A program made the position numbers and the translations under genes. This document shows, in pieces, positions 7,860 to 15,496 of a stretch of 39,589 bases of DNA. Numbering within the stretch: position 1 is the stretch's first letter; every line of letters begins with the position of its first letter. Location of the stretch: contig PFPU01000197.1 of NCBI GenBank assembly GCA_002793215.1, positions 1 through 39,589 of the forward strand. Direction: 5' to 3'. Origin of the DNA: Flavobacteriales bacterium CG_4_10_14_0_2_um_filter_35_18. GTDB taxonomy: Bacteria; Bacteroidota; Bacteroidia; Flavobacteriales; Flavobacteriaceae. The notes under the pieces were generated by a model that saw only the letters and a list, made by a program, of their open reading frames with translations, ran no database searches and was not told the DNA's origin.

Positions 7860-9131
7860 ATGAGAATCTTGTACCACCCCATTACGGCAGCCGAGGCTGT
7901 TAAAGTTATAAAATCTGGAGATAGGGTTTATATTCAAGCTGCTGCTGCTGCGCCAAAAACCTTGATTAAAGCGATGACCGAACGTTTTGGCGAATTAAAA
8001 AATGTTGAAGTTTGTCATTTGCATACCGAAGGCGAAGCGTTTTATGCCAATCCGATTTATAAAGATAGTTTTTGTGTCAATTCCTTTTTTGTTGGGGGAA
8101 ATGTTAGGGCAAGCTTAAAAAACGGAAATGGTTCTTATACGCCGGTGTTTTTAAGCGAATTACCCTTGCTTTTTAAACGGAATATCATTCCAATTGACGT
8201 GGCACTTATTCAGGTTTCGCCACCCGATAAACACGGCTATTGCTCGCTTGGCGTATCGGTAGAAGCTACTTTGGCGGCTATTTCAAACGCCAAACATGTC
8301 ATTGCCCAAATAAACAGTTTTATGCCGCGAACCCATGGTGATGGCATTATTCATATTTCAGAATTAGACACTTTTGTTGAAGATAATTTGCCATTAGTAG
8401 AATTGCAAATTCCCACACCAAATGCCGATGCTCAAAAAATTGGCAACTATATTGCCGAATTAATTGAAGACCGAAGCACCCTACAATTGGGAATTGGCGT
8501 GATTCCCAATGCCGTTTTAGCACGCTTGCACAATCATAAAGATTTAGGTTTACACACCGAGATGCTTTCGGATGGCGTGATTGATTTAATTTTAGAAGAT
8601 GTGATTAACAGCAATTATAAAAAGGTAAATCCGGGGCGCGCTTTAGCAACTTTTGCCTTAGGAACCAAGCGTTTATACGATTATATTGATGACAATCCGT
8701 TTATAGAAATGCGCGCCGCCGACTATGTAAATGATGTAGCAAACATTAAACAAAATCCAAAAATGGTTGCGATAAATTCGGCTATTGAAGTTGATTTAAC
8801 CGGGCAAGTTTGCGCCGATTCAATCGGAAAAAATATTTATTCGGGCGTTGGTGGACAAATGGATTTTATCAGAGGCGCTTCGTTAAGTGAAGGAGGAAAA
8901 GCCATTATTGCCTTGCCGTCAACTACAAATAATGGGGCGAGCCGAATTGTTCCCTTTTTAAAACAAGGTGCGGGCGTGGTAACAACCAGAGCCCATGTTC
9001 AGTATATCATCACCGAATTTGGTGTGGCAAATTTATATGGCAAAACCATTCAACAACGGGTTAAAGCTTTAATCAATATTGCGCATCCAAAACATCAAGA
9101 AGCGATAGAACGCACTTATTTTGAAAGCTAA
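7860..9131 (+). CDS. Acetyl-CoA hydrolase/transferase family (acetate or 4-hydroxybutyrate CoA-transferase type)
   Basis: 423 residues, a family I CoA-transferase of the Cat1/4-hydroxybutyrate CoA-transferase group. The N-terminal half covers about 1-190, the C-terminal half about 195-423. The motif LHTEMLSDG (231-239) places the likely catalytic glutamate at E234, which forms the glutamyl-CoA thioester in this family. LGIGVIPNAV (210-219) and the glycine-rich SGVGGQMDFIRGA segment are also characteristic. Such enzymes move CoA between acyl-CoA and a carboxylic acid such as acetate or butyrate. The exact donor and acceptor cannot be read from the sequence. The gene is alone on its strand: it diverges from map and ends 3 bases from the stop of the convergent HAD gene. 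Confidence 0.88.
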   Translation: MRILYHPITAAEAVKVIKSGDRVYIQAAAAAPKTLIKAMTERFGELKNVEVCHLHTEGEAFYANPIYKDSFCVNSFFVGGNVRASLKNGNGSYTPVFLSELPLLFKRNIIPIDVALIQVSPPDKHGYCSLGVSVEATLAAISNAKHVIAQINSFMPRTHGDGIIHISELDTFVEDNLPLVELQIPTPNADAQKIGNYIAELIEDRSTLQLGIGVIPNAVLARLHNHKDLGLHTEMLSDGVIDLILEDVINSNYKKVNPGRALATFALGTKRLYDYIDDNPFIEMRAADYVNDVANIKQNPKMVAINSAIEVDLTGQVCADSIGKNIYSGVGGQMDFIRGASLSEGGKAIIALPSTTNNGASRIVPFLKQGAGVVTTRAHVQYIITEFGVANLYGKTIQQRVKALINIAHPKHQEAIERTYFES

Positions 9132-9134
9132 GTG

Positions 9135-9548
9135 TTAAGATTTTTTAAACGACCAAAAACTTCGTTTTTCGAGTGGTTCTCCTAGTGCTTTTCCTTGACT
9201 GATAATTTGGTACATTTTGCCCCAATCCATCAAGCCACCAATATTGCGGTCGTCAATAAAGACATCTGCTAAAATTTTGCGACTAATTTTATTGATGTCA
9301 AAGGGCTCTTCGTCAAAACTCTTGTTCACAGCATAGAATTCTATGCCGTTTTGTTTGCAAAAAACTACGGCTTCATCTAGTAATCGACCGGTTCTATAAG
9401 TCCATAAAATCAAGCGATGACCGTCTTTTTGAAGCGCCTTTAAGGTGTCGAAAGCAAAGATGATGGGTTTGCCTATTTTTGGGTAGGCCGATTCCACAAT
9501 AGTACCATCAAAATCTACTGCAATGACTAAGGAAGTTTGTGGAATCAT
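9135..9548 (-). CDS. Small HAD-superfamily phosphatase-like protein
   Basis: 137 residues, a minimal haloacid-dehalogenase fold without a separate cap domain. Motif I is VDFDGT with D12 (nucleophile) and D14 (acid/base). Motif II is likely T50 in WTYRTG. Motif III/IV is covered by KISRKILADVFIDDR with D99 and D100 as metal ligands. It resembles the BT0820-type small HAD phosphatases of Bacteroidota; the natural substrate is unknown. The gene lies 24 bases downstream of gpmI, and an exact TAnnTTTG box sits in that gap, so it may be transcribed both by read-through from gpmI and from its own promoter. Confidence 0.82.
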   Translation of the reverse strand: MIPQTSLVIAVDFDGTIVESAYPKIGKPIIFAFDTLKALQKDGHRLILWTYRTGRLLDEAVVFCKQNGIEFYAVNKSFDEEPFDINKISRKILADVFIDDRNIGGLMDWGKMYQIISQGKALGEPLEKRSFWSFKKS

Positions 9549-9561
9549 CTAAGTTTTTTTG

Positions 9562-9569
9562 CAAATATA
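9562..9569 (-). promoter_or_regulatory. -7 promoter box TATATTTG for the HAD gene
   Basis: Exact TAnnTTTG on the minus strand (plus strand CAAATATA), 13 bases before the ATG. It sits just beyond the gpmI stop. No TTG at standard spacing is visible, so the call rests on the -7 box and its position. Confidence 0.4.
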
Positions 9570-9572
9570 AGA

Positions 9573-11093
9573 TTAAATTAACGCATTTTGGGTCATCACT
9601 TGAGGTTGCTCAATACCCATTAATTTTAAAATGGTAGGTGCAACATCGGCTAAAACGCCACTCTTTATTTGTTTTAAATCCTTATCAACCAACACAATTG
9701 GCACAGGAAAAGTGGTGTGTGAGGTGTTTGGCGTACCATCTTCGTTTATCATTTTTTCACAATTACCGTGGTCGGCAATAATAATGGTTGTATAATTATT
9801 TTCAAGCGCCGTAGTTACCACCTCTTTAACGCAAGCATCAACGGCTTCACAGGCTTTTATGGCGGCTTCCATAACGCCAGTATGTCCAACCATATCGCCA
9901 TTGGCAAAGTTTAGACATACAAAATCGACTGCTTGTTTTTTGAGTTCGGGCACTATGGCATTGCGGATATCATAAGCGCTCATTTCGGGTTTTAAATCAT
10001 AAGTAGCCACTTTTGGTGAGGGACATAAAATTCGGCTTTCGCCTTCGAATGCTTTTTCGCGACCGCCCGAAAAGAAAAAGGTGACGTGGGGGTATTTTTC
10101 GGTTTCGGCAATGCGGATTTGTTTTTTGTGATGTTTTTCTAAAACTTCACCGAGTGTATTTGATAAGTCATCTTTTTGATAAACAATGTGCAGTCCTTTA
10201 AAGGTATCGTTATAATTGGTAAGGGTAACAAAATAAAGCGGCACTATTGACATGTCAAATTCAGGATAACTTTTTTGGGTTAAAACCTCGGTTAATTCCC
10301 GTCCACGGTCGGTTCTAAAGTTAAAATAAATGACCACATCGCCTTCTTTCACAGTTCCGATTGGTTCATTATTAGCATCTACTTTAATAATGGGTTTTAT
10401 AAATTCATCGGTAACATCCATATCATAACTTGCGATCATGCTTTCAATCAAGTTGGATGATTTTTCACCTTCGCCATTCACCAAAGCTTTATAAGCAATA
10501 GCAACGCGATCCCAGCGTTTATCGCGATCCATAGCGAAATAGCGACCAGAAATAGTGGCAATTTTTCCCGTTGTTTTTTGCAGATGCTGTTCTAATGCTG
10601 ATATAAAAGTAATCCCTGATTTTGGGTCGCAATCGCGACCGTCGGTAAAGGCATGAACAAACACATTTGAAACCTTATGATTGGCGGCAGCTTGAGTTAA
10701 AGCCTTTAAATGATTGATGTGACTGTGAATGCCCCCATCGGAAACCAAGCCTAAGAAGTGTAGATTTTTATGATTTTTTTTGGCATAATCAAAAGCGGCG
10801 ATAATTTCTTTTTCATTGGCTAAAGAGCCATCGGCGGCGGCCAAATTAATTTTTACGAGATTTTGATAAACAATGCGACCAGCCCCCAAATTCATGTGTC
10901 CGACTTCCGAATTACCCATTTGTCCTTCGGGCAAACCCACATTTAAACCATCGGTACGCAAGCTGGCATGGGGATAATTTTTATAAAGGGAATCTAAAAA
11001 GGGCGTGTTGGCATGGTCAATTGCCGAAACGTCTGGGTTTTGTGCAATGCCCCATCCGTCTAAAATCATCAAAATAACTTTTTTGTTCATCAA
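9573..11093 (-). CDS. gpmI: 2,3-bisphosphoglycerate-independent phosphoglycerate mutase
   Basis: Interconverts 3- and 2-phosphoglycerate in glycolysis and gluconeogenesis; 506 residues, the standard length. Alkaline-phosphatase fold with D12 (LDGWG) and catalytic S62 in GNSEVGH, which carries the phosphoserine intermediate. Further signatures are VHAFTDGRD, SGRYFAMDRD(K)RW, the metal-binding DMVGHTG segment and ADHGNCE near the C-terminus. It binds two divalent metals (usually manganese). The start is the MM pair at 11091-11093; either methionine could initiate. Two TAnnTTTG boxes lie in the 83-base gap upstream, next to the remB-like stop. Confidence 0.97.
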   Translation of the reverse strand: MMNKKVILMILDGWGIAQNPDVSAIDHANTPFLDSLYKNYPHASLRTDGLNVGLPEGQMGNSEVGHMNLGAGRIVYQNLVKINLAAADGSLANEKEIIAAFDYAKKNHKNLHFLGLVSDGGIHSHINHLKALTQAAANHKVSNVFVHAFTDGRDCDPKSGITFISALEQHLQKTTGKIATISGRYFAMDRDKRWDRVAIAYKALVNGEGEKSSNLIESMIASYDMDVTDEFIKPIIKVDANNEPIGTVKEGDVVIYFNFRTDRGRELTEVLTQKSYPEFDMSIVPLYFVTLTNYNDTFKGLHIVYQKDDLSNTLGEVLEKHHKKQIRIAETEKYPHVTFFFSGGREKAFEGESRILCPSPKVATYDLKPEMSAYDIRNAIVPELKKQAVDFVCLNFANGDMVGHTGVMEAAIKACEAVDACVKEVVTTALENNYTTIIIADHGNCEKMINEDGTPNTSHTTFPVPIVLVDKDLKQIKSGVLADVAPTILKLMGIEQPQVMTQNALI

Positions 11094-11111
11094 AATTTAA
11101 TTTTTTAAAAA

Positions 11112-11127
11112 CAAAGATACAAAGTTA
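11112..11127 (-). promoter_or_regulatory. Two adjacent -7 boxes (TAACTTTG, TATCTTTG) for gpmI
   Basis: On the minus strand TAACTTTG (11120-11127) is followed directly by TATCTTTG (11112-11119); both match TAnnTTTG exactly. They lie 19-27 bases before the gpmI start. No clear TTG at 17-23 bases upstream was found for either. Confidence 0.45.
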
Positions 11128-11176
11128 AGGTTCAAGAACTGAAGCATTGTGATAATTTTAACGAAATGGTTTTCGG

Positions 11177-13279
11177 TTAAAAATCAAAGTACCAATTAAA
11201 TAAATCGGTTCTAAAACCCAAATTAAACCAGGTGGTCGTATCGGCTTTAAAATTAGCTGAACTTATTGTCGGTGTGAATTTGCGATAGGTAATATTCGCA
11301 AAAATTTTGAGGTTTGTTGCCGGATTTATCAAATATCCCGCTTGTAAATCGCCTATAAAAATGGCCGTTTTGTTGCCTTGTGCTAAAGTTTGATTTATAT
11401 CACTGCCGCGTTTGTTATAATCAATATACAAATTGCCTCCAAAACTAATGGGGTTGCCCGCTATATCGAATCCTTTTTTGCCCACTACTAATTTTAAATT
11501 TCCAAATAAGCGGTCTTTTTTGTAGTGCGCTATGGCGATAAATTCATAAAAATTTGCGCCCCAAGGATGTGCTAAGGGTTGGTTGAAATGGGCGTAGTTT
11601 AAAAGCGGGTTGGCATGCGAATAAGTAAACGGGCGGACAATATTTAATTCGGCCTGAAGGTGTAGGTTTTCTATTTTAAAGGCATTAAAATATTTCGCAC
11701 CTAGTTGAAATCCAAATTTATTTGTCCAAGAGCCACCACCTGAGGCGAGGTTTTTTAAGTTTAACTCATCAACTAAAAATTGGTTATAGACCACAAAATT
11801 ATCGCTAAACTTATATTTAGAACCTATGCCAAGCAGCGCATTTCCAGCACTTTCTCCTCTAGAAAATTCAATGGGTCGGAAAAAAATAATGGGGTTTATA
11901 TAATTGACATTTAATCCGTCGTGATTGGCGTTATCCGAAATTACCGATTCAAATAAATTGATGTTTAAGCGGCTATTGATGTTGTAACTTAAATGGTGCA
12001 TCACCACAAATTTACGGGCGTTTGCACCGTTAACTTGAGCTTCGGGGCGTACATCATCTAAAAAAAGCCAAAGATTGGTATATTGAATTTTCCAAAAGGT
12101 AGTTGTAATTTTAAAATAGGGTGAGGGTGAAGCCACATCCGATAAGAATAAAGAGCGATAGCCGTCGCCAATAAAATTTTTACCCTGTCCAAACTGAAAA
12201 TTAAAAAAATGATTGGGGGTATAAGAAAGGTAACCTTCGGCAAGGGGATAATCAAAACCGTTGGTATTGAATTCTTTTGAGCGTCCTCTTCCGGGGACAA
12301 GTCCGTTTGAGTTAACGGGTTTATTGTCAATGATAAACTGATTGATATAATTGGCAAAACGCCCCTGACTTTCGTAAATGGTTGACGAAAAATTGAACTG
12401 CGAACCTAAGCCACCTTGCAATTGAACGGCACGGGTGTTATTGTAAGTATATTTTAAATCGGAATTGTCTTTTCCCAATTGCAAATCGGCAATCGGATTT
12501 AGGGTAATCCAAAAATCAGAATCTTGAACGATGAGCATGTGCTCATTAAAAAACTTTCGCCCAAACCAGTCGTCTTTTGGTTTTAAAAGGGTATTTTTTT
12601 GAGCATCTAAATCGACATATTTTGTAGCAACGTCATAAATATAAGGCTTAAAACCAGAATGTGCTTGTGCATTTTTGTTATAAAAATAATCGAGATAAGC
12701 ATAGTCGGTTTGCGAAAAAGGAATGTTTAAAGCGCTTTGATGCTCGGGATAAAAGCCTTTTTGGGTAACTGCTTTTTTAACAATTTGCGGTTTTATTTGA
12801 CGGATGGGTTTATCGGCTTTGATGTTTCTAACAAACCTATTTTGAGTTTTTTGTGCACTAATTATCGCTGTTTGTGGCTCACTGCCAAGCGGAATGGTAA
12901 GCGGAAATACAAATTGCATTTCGATAGGGCGTTCGCCCGACATGGCAGGCTTTGCTTTAGGGAGGTCTTTAAAAATTTGCGTGATATTTTTTATTAAATC
13001 TTCATATTTGGTATCGATATAAATCACTTTAAATGTGCCATCACTAGCCACTAAAAAAATAATATTGATAGTGCCTTTAAAATTAGCTTTTACTAAAGTT
13101 TCGGGAAGTTCAATTTTGTTCAAAACGGCTTTCTTTACGGAGCTTAAAAAGCATTCCTGTAAAGCAATTTCGTCGGTTTGTGTACAATTGTTATAAATGG
13201 GGTATTTTGCTTCTTGAGCAAAGAGAAACTGTGAATAAGCGCAAAAGACCAATAAAAAAAGGAGGGCTTTTTTTAACAT
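11177..13279 (-). CDS. remB: RemB-like outer-membrane protein (TonB-CTD-like domain plus predicted Wzi-like beta barrel)
   Basis: 700 residues. Residues 1-22 are a signal peptide ending LFAQ. Residues 25-133 resemble the TonB C-terminal domain: YPIYNNC, a second cysteine 11 residues on (C32, C43), a central KGTINIIFLV-DG strand pair and the end LPKAKPAMSGERP. The rest is rich in alternating polar/aromatic strands ending in an aromatic residue (FDF), as in outer-membrane barrels. It contains QGKNFIGDGYRSLFLSDVAS, a signature I associate with flavobacterial proteins annotated as gliding motility protein RemB and with Wzi-like capsule proteins. The start codon overlaps the upstream acetyltransferase stop (TAATG), implying translational coupling. 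RemB is linked to gliding and surface spreading in Flavobacterium johnsoniae; the molecular role here is inference. Confidence 0.72.
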   Translation of the reverse strand: MLKKALLFLLVFCAYSQFLFAQEAKYPIYNNCTQTDEIALQECFLSSVKKAVLNKIELPETLVKANFKGTINIIFLVASDGTFKVIYIDTKYEDLIKNITQIFKDLPKAKPAMSGERPIEMQFVFPLTIPLGSEPQTAIISAQKTQNRFVRNIKADKPIRQIKPQIVKKAVTQKGFYPEHQSALNIPFSQTDYAYLDYFYNKNAQAHSGFKPYIYDVATKYVDLDAQKNTLLKPKDDWFGRKFFNEHMLIVQDSDFWITLNPIADLQLGKDNSDLKYTYNNTRAVQLQGGLGSQFNFSSTIYESQGRFANYINQFIIDNKPVNSNGLVPGRGRSKEFNTNGFDYPLAEGYLSYTPNHFFNFQFGQGKNFIGDGYRSLFLSDVASPSPYFKITTTFWKIQYTNLWLFLDDVRPEAQVNGANARKFVVMHHLSYNINSRLNINLFESVISDNANHDGLNVNYINPIIFFRPIEFSRGESAGNALLGIGSKYKFSDNFVVYNQFLVDELNLKNLASGGGSWTNKFGFQLGAKYFNAFKIENLHLQAELNIVRPFTYSHANPLLNYAHFNQPLAHPWGANFYEFIAIAHYKKDRLFGNLKLVVGKKGFDIAGNPISFGGNLYIDYNKRGSDINQTLAQGNKTAIFIGDLQAGYLINPATNLKIFANITYRKFTPTISSANFKADTTTWFNLGFRTDLFNWYFDF

Positions 13280-13854
13280 TATTTAAGTTTGGTTACGAAA
13301 TTGTTTTTAAGCTGATAAGTATCTTTAGTTTCGGGACAGGTGGCAAAACCTTTGGTATCAAAATTTAACCGATGTCCGTATTCGCTAACCCAACCAATTT
13401 GTTTAGCTGGATTGCCAACAACTAAAGCAAAGGGCAAAACTTCTTTAGTGATAACACTTCCCGCGCCTATTAATGCGTATTCGCCAATGTTGTTGCCACA
13501 AATAATGGTAGCGTTTGCGCCGATACTTGCGCCCTTTTTAACGATGGTTTGTCGGTATTGATCACGGCGTAAAACGGCACTTCGCGGATTAATGACATTG
13601 GTGAAAACCATTGATGGCCCTAAAAAAACATCATCTTCACAAATAACACCCGTGTAAATGGATACATTGTTTTGAACTTTTACATTACGACCTAAAATAA
13701 CTTGTGGCGAAACCACAACATTTTGCCCAATATTACATTGTTCACCAATAGTGCAATTGTTCATTAGATGACTAAAATGCCATATTTTTGAACCTTTACC
13801 AATTTGGCAATCGGGGTCTATAATGGCGGTTTGGTGTGCAAAATAATCGGGCAT
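13279..13854 (-). CDS. Left-handed beta-helix sugar N-acetyltransferase (WbpD/WlbB type)
   Basis: 191 residues built mainly of hexapeptide repeats: IGKGSKIWHFSHL, IGEQCNIGQNVVV, LGRNVKVQNNVSIYTG, then FLGPSMVFTNVINPRS and VKKGASIGANATI, ending with GNPAKQIGWVSEYG. The loop with FTNVINPRSAV and the WHFSH segment are characteristic of acyltransferases acting on UDP-3-amino sugars (WbpD/WlbB), which use acetyl-CoA to N-acetylate UDP-2-acetamido-3-amino-glucuronate. No other genes of that pathway are in the window, so the substrate is uncertain. The gene leads the two-gene unit with the remB-like gene. A one-mismatch -7 box (TACTTTCG) lies at 13876-13883, 22 bases upstream, and a strong terminator separates it from tonB. 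Confidence 0.82.
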   Translation of the reverse strand: MPDYFAHQTAIIDPDCQIGKGSKIWHFSHLMNNCTIGEQCNIGQNVVVSPQVILGRNVKVQNNVSIYTGVICEDDVFLGPSMVFTNVINPRSAVLRRDQYRQTIVKKGASIGANATIICGNNIGEYALIGAGSVITKEVLPFALVVGNPAKQIGWVSEYGHRLNFDTKGFATCPETKDTYQLKNNFVTKLK

Positions 13855-13896
13855 AGCTAATAAATTTAACAGCTACGAAAGTACTAATTTTATTGC

Positions 13897-13931
13897 AAAA
13901 AAAATCCCATTTCGGTTTTGAAATGGGATTT
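13897..13931 (-). terminator. Intrinsic terminator after tonB
   Basis: A perfect 12-bp stem (AAATCCCATTTC at 13902-13913 with GAAATGGGATTT at 13920-13931, 6-base loop) followed on the minus strand by a run of eight T (plus-strand A at 13897-13904). It lies 27 bases beyond the tonB stop and would end the tonB-side transcript before the acetyltransferase gene. Confidence 0.9.
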
Positions 13932-13957
13932 ATAAAGTAGCCGTAGCTTAAATTTTA

Positions 13958-14683
13958 TTATTCTTGAACATTAAACACAATTGGTAAACTATATTTTACG
14001 CCAACGGCGCGACCTCTTTGTTTACCGGGAGTCATTTTTGGTATTAAACCAACCACACGAATGGCTTCTTTTTCAAGACGTGGGTGTGGTGCTCTTGCTT
14101 GAATATCAACAACTTCACCATTTTTGTCGATTTTAAAAATCACAGAGATTCTTTTTTTACCGGGTGTTAAACCTAAATCGGCTGCTAAGTCAACATTAAA
14201 TTTTTTGTTAACTAAGGCCGTAATGTTATCGGATAGACATTTTTTTTGTTCAGATTTTGGTTTATTTTCACAACCGGGAAATACAGGTGCATTTTCAATA
14301 ATGGCAAAGGGCACATCTTCGGCAACATCTTCATCTTCATTAACCGTTACAATATCCTTAACCTCAATTTTTTCAGTTTCATTGGTTTCGGTTGATTGTA
14401 AAACCGTTTCTTTAATATCTTCTTTGTCTTTTACAACTTGAATAATTTCTGGCGCAGGCGGTGGTGGTGGTGGTGGTTTTATAGGTTCAATACGCTCGGT
14501 AATAGGAACATCTTCTTCAAGATCGTCATTGATTGTTAAATTGCCTAAGGATGATAAAGATCGGTCGTAGGTTTTATACTCAATAGAGAGCAATGATACT
14601 AACAATGCCAATACCAATCCTAACTGCATAAAAAACGTACTGTAGTTTTCTAAGTTCGCTTTTGGATTCTTTTTTAAGTTCAT
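13958..14683 (-). CDS. tonB: TonB-family energy transducer
   Basis: 241 residues. A short cytoplasmic tail is followed by one membrane helix (about 17-36), a periplasmic linker with a proline run (70-77, KPPPPPPPAP) and an acidic spacer. A TonB C-terminal domain follows from about 130 to 241: APVFPGC, C138 and C149, KRISVIFKIDKNGEVVDI, HPRLEKEAIRVV, LPKMTPGKQRGRAVGV and the final strand. It couples the inner-membrane proton-motive force (with ExbB/ExbD, not in the window) to TonB-dependent outer-membrane transporters. It is the last gene before a strong terminator, 65 bases after vanZ, and no TAnnTTTG box is seen in that gap. It is therefore probably transcribed with sprA-gcvH-vanZ. Confidence 0.93.
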   Translation of the reverse strand: MNLKKNPKANLENYSTFFMQLGLVLALLVSLLSIEYKTYDRSLSSLGNLTINDDLEEDVPITERIEPIKPPPPPPPAPEIIQVVKDKEDIKETVLQSTETNETEKIEVKDIVTVNEDEDVAEDVPFAIIENAPVFPGCENKPKSEQKKCLSDNITALVNKKFNVDLAADLGLTPGKKRISVIFKIDKNGEVVDIQARAPHPRLEKEAIRVVGLIPKMTPGKQRGRAVGVKYSLPIVFNVQE

Positions 14684-14748
14684 GCCTAAAATGTTTTTAT
14701 AAGTTTGCTAATTTAATAAAATAAATAAAACATTTGCAACTTAATTAA

Positions 14749-15135
14749 TTATTTTGAAAAAATCAGTTTAAAGAGCTTTTCAAAACTAAAAAGTGCAATA
14801 AAAATTCCGATTGTATTTGCAACTACATCGTATAAACTACCAGTTCTATAAGTAGTTAGGGTCGATTGTAACACTTCAATAATGATGCCGAAAAAAAATA
14901 GGTTTAGGGCTAAAAAAAATTTAACTTTTAAGTTTTTTATCGGTTTAAAGTAAAAGAGCCAGCTTAAACTAAGCAATGTATAGGAAAAAGTGTGTAGAAT
15001 TTTGTCAGAATTATTAACGGTTCCCAACAAGTTGCTCTGCACAGGAATCAAGCTAAAAATTAAAATCAAAAAACTACAAGCCAGCGCAAGGTAAATTGCG
15101 TTATCCGTTAATAAGTGCTTTATAAGCTTGTGCAT
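14749..15135 (-). CDS. VanZ-family small membrane protein
   Basis: 128 residues with four predicted membrane helices (about 12-32, 46-64, 71-92, 99-124). The conserved VanZ pattern appears as [15 protein letters not shown], then GIIIEVLQ, then [12 protein letters not shown]. The name comes from the teicoplanin-resistance VanZ, but most chromosomal family members have no known role, and resistance should not be inferred. Its ATG lies inside gcvH, giving a 35-base overlap in another frame; no later methionine leaves a full first helix, so the overlap appears real. It sits between gcvH and tonB in a cluster led by sprA. Confidence 0.85.
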   Translation of the reverse strand: MHKLIKHLLTDNAIYLALACSFLILIFSLIPVQSNLLGTVNNSDKILHTFSYTLLSLSWLFYFKPIKNLKVKFFLALNLFFFGIIIEVLQSTLTTYRTGSLYDVVANTIGIFIALFSFEKLFKLIFSK

Positions 15136-15481
15136 CTAAAAGATTATCTAATTGGCTGAGGTCGCTTAATTTAAGTTTTATCATCCAACCTTTGCCATAA
15201 GGATCTGAATTAACTAATTCAGGTTGGGTATCTAAGGCGGCGTTAAATTCGGTGATTTCACCGGTTGCCGGTAAAAACAAGTCGGAAACTGTTTTTACAG
15301 CTTCAACGGTTCCAAAAACGGTTTCAATTTCTAAGGTTTCGCCAACGGTATCGATATCAACATAAACAATATCGCCTAATTCGCTTTGAGCAAAATCGGT
15401 AATGCCAACGGTTGCGTTGTTTCCTTGAACTAAAATCCATTCGTGATCTTTGGTGTACTTTAAATTTTCAGGTATTGTCAT
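15101..15481 (-). CDS. gcvH: Glycine cleavage system H protein
   Basis: 126 residues, the usual length. It carries the methylamine intermediate of the glycine cleavage system on a lipoyl arm. The lipoyl site is K63 in VEAVKTVSD, preceded by [12 protein letters not shown] and followed by LPATGEI, the standard lipoyl-domain pattern. YTKDHEWI near the N-terminus is also typical. The P, T and L proteins are not nearby. The gene begins 15 bases after the sprA stop and its end overlaps vanZ by 35 bases. gcvH next to sprA is a gene order I recall from other Flavobacteriales. Confidence 0.96.
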   Translation of the reverse strand: MTIPENLKYTKDHEWILVQGNNATVGITDFAQSELGDIVYVDIDTVGETLEIETVFGTVEAVKTVSDLFLPATGEITEFNAALDTQPELVNSDPYGKGWMIKLKLSDLSQLDNLLDAQAYKALING

Positions 15482-15496
15482 TTTATATTTAGTTAT

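Noticed and set aside
14749-15135. Antibiotic (teicoplanin) resistance from the VanZ name
   Set aside because: The family is broad, most chromosomal members have no shown link to glycopeptide resistance, and no van genes are nearby.
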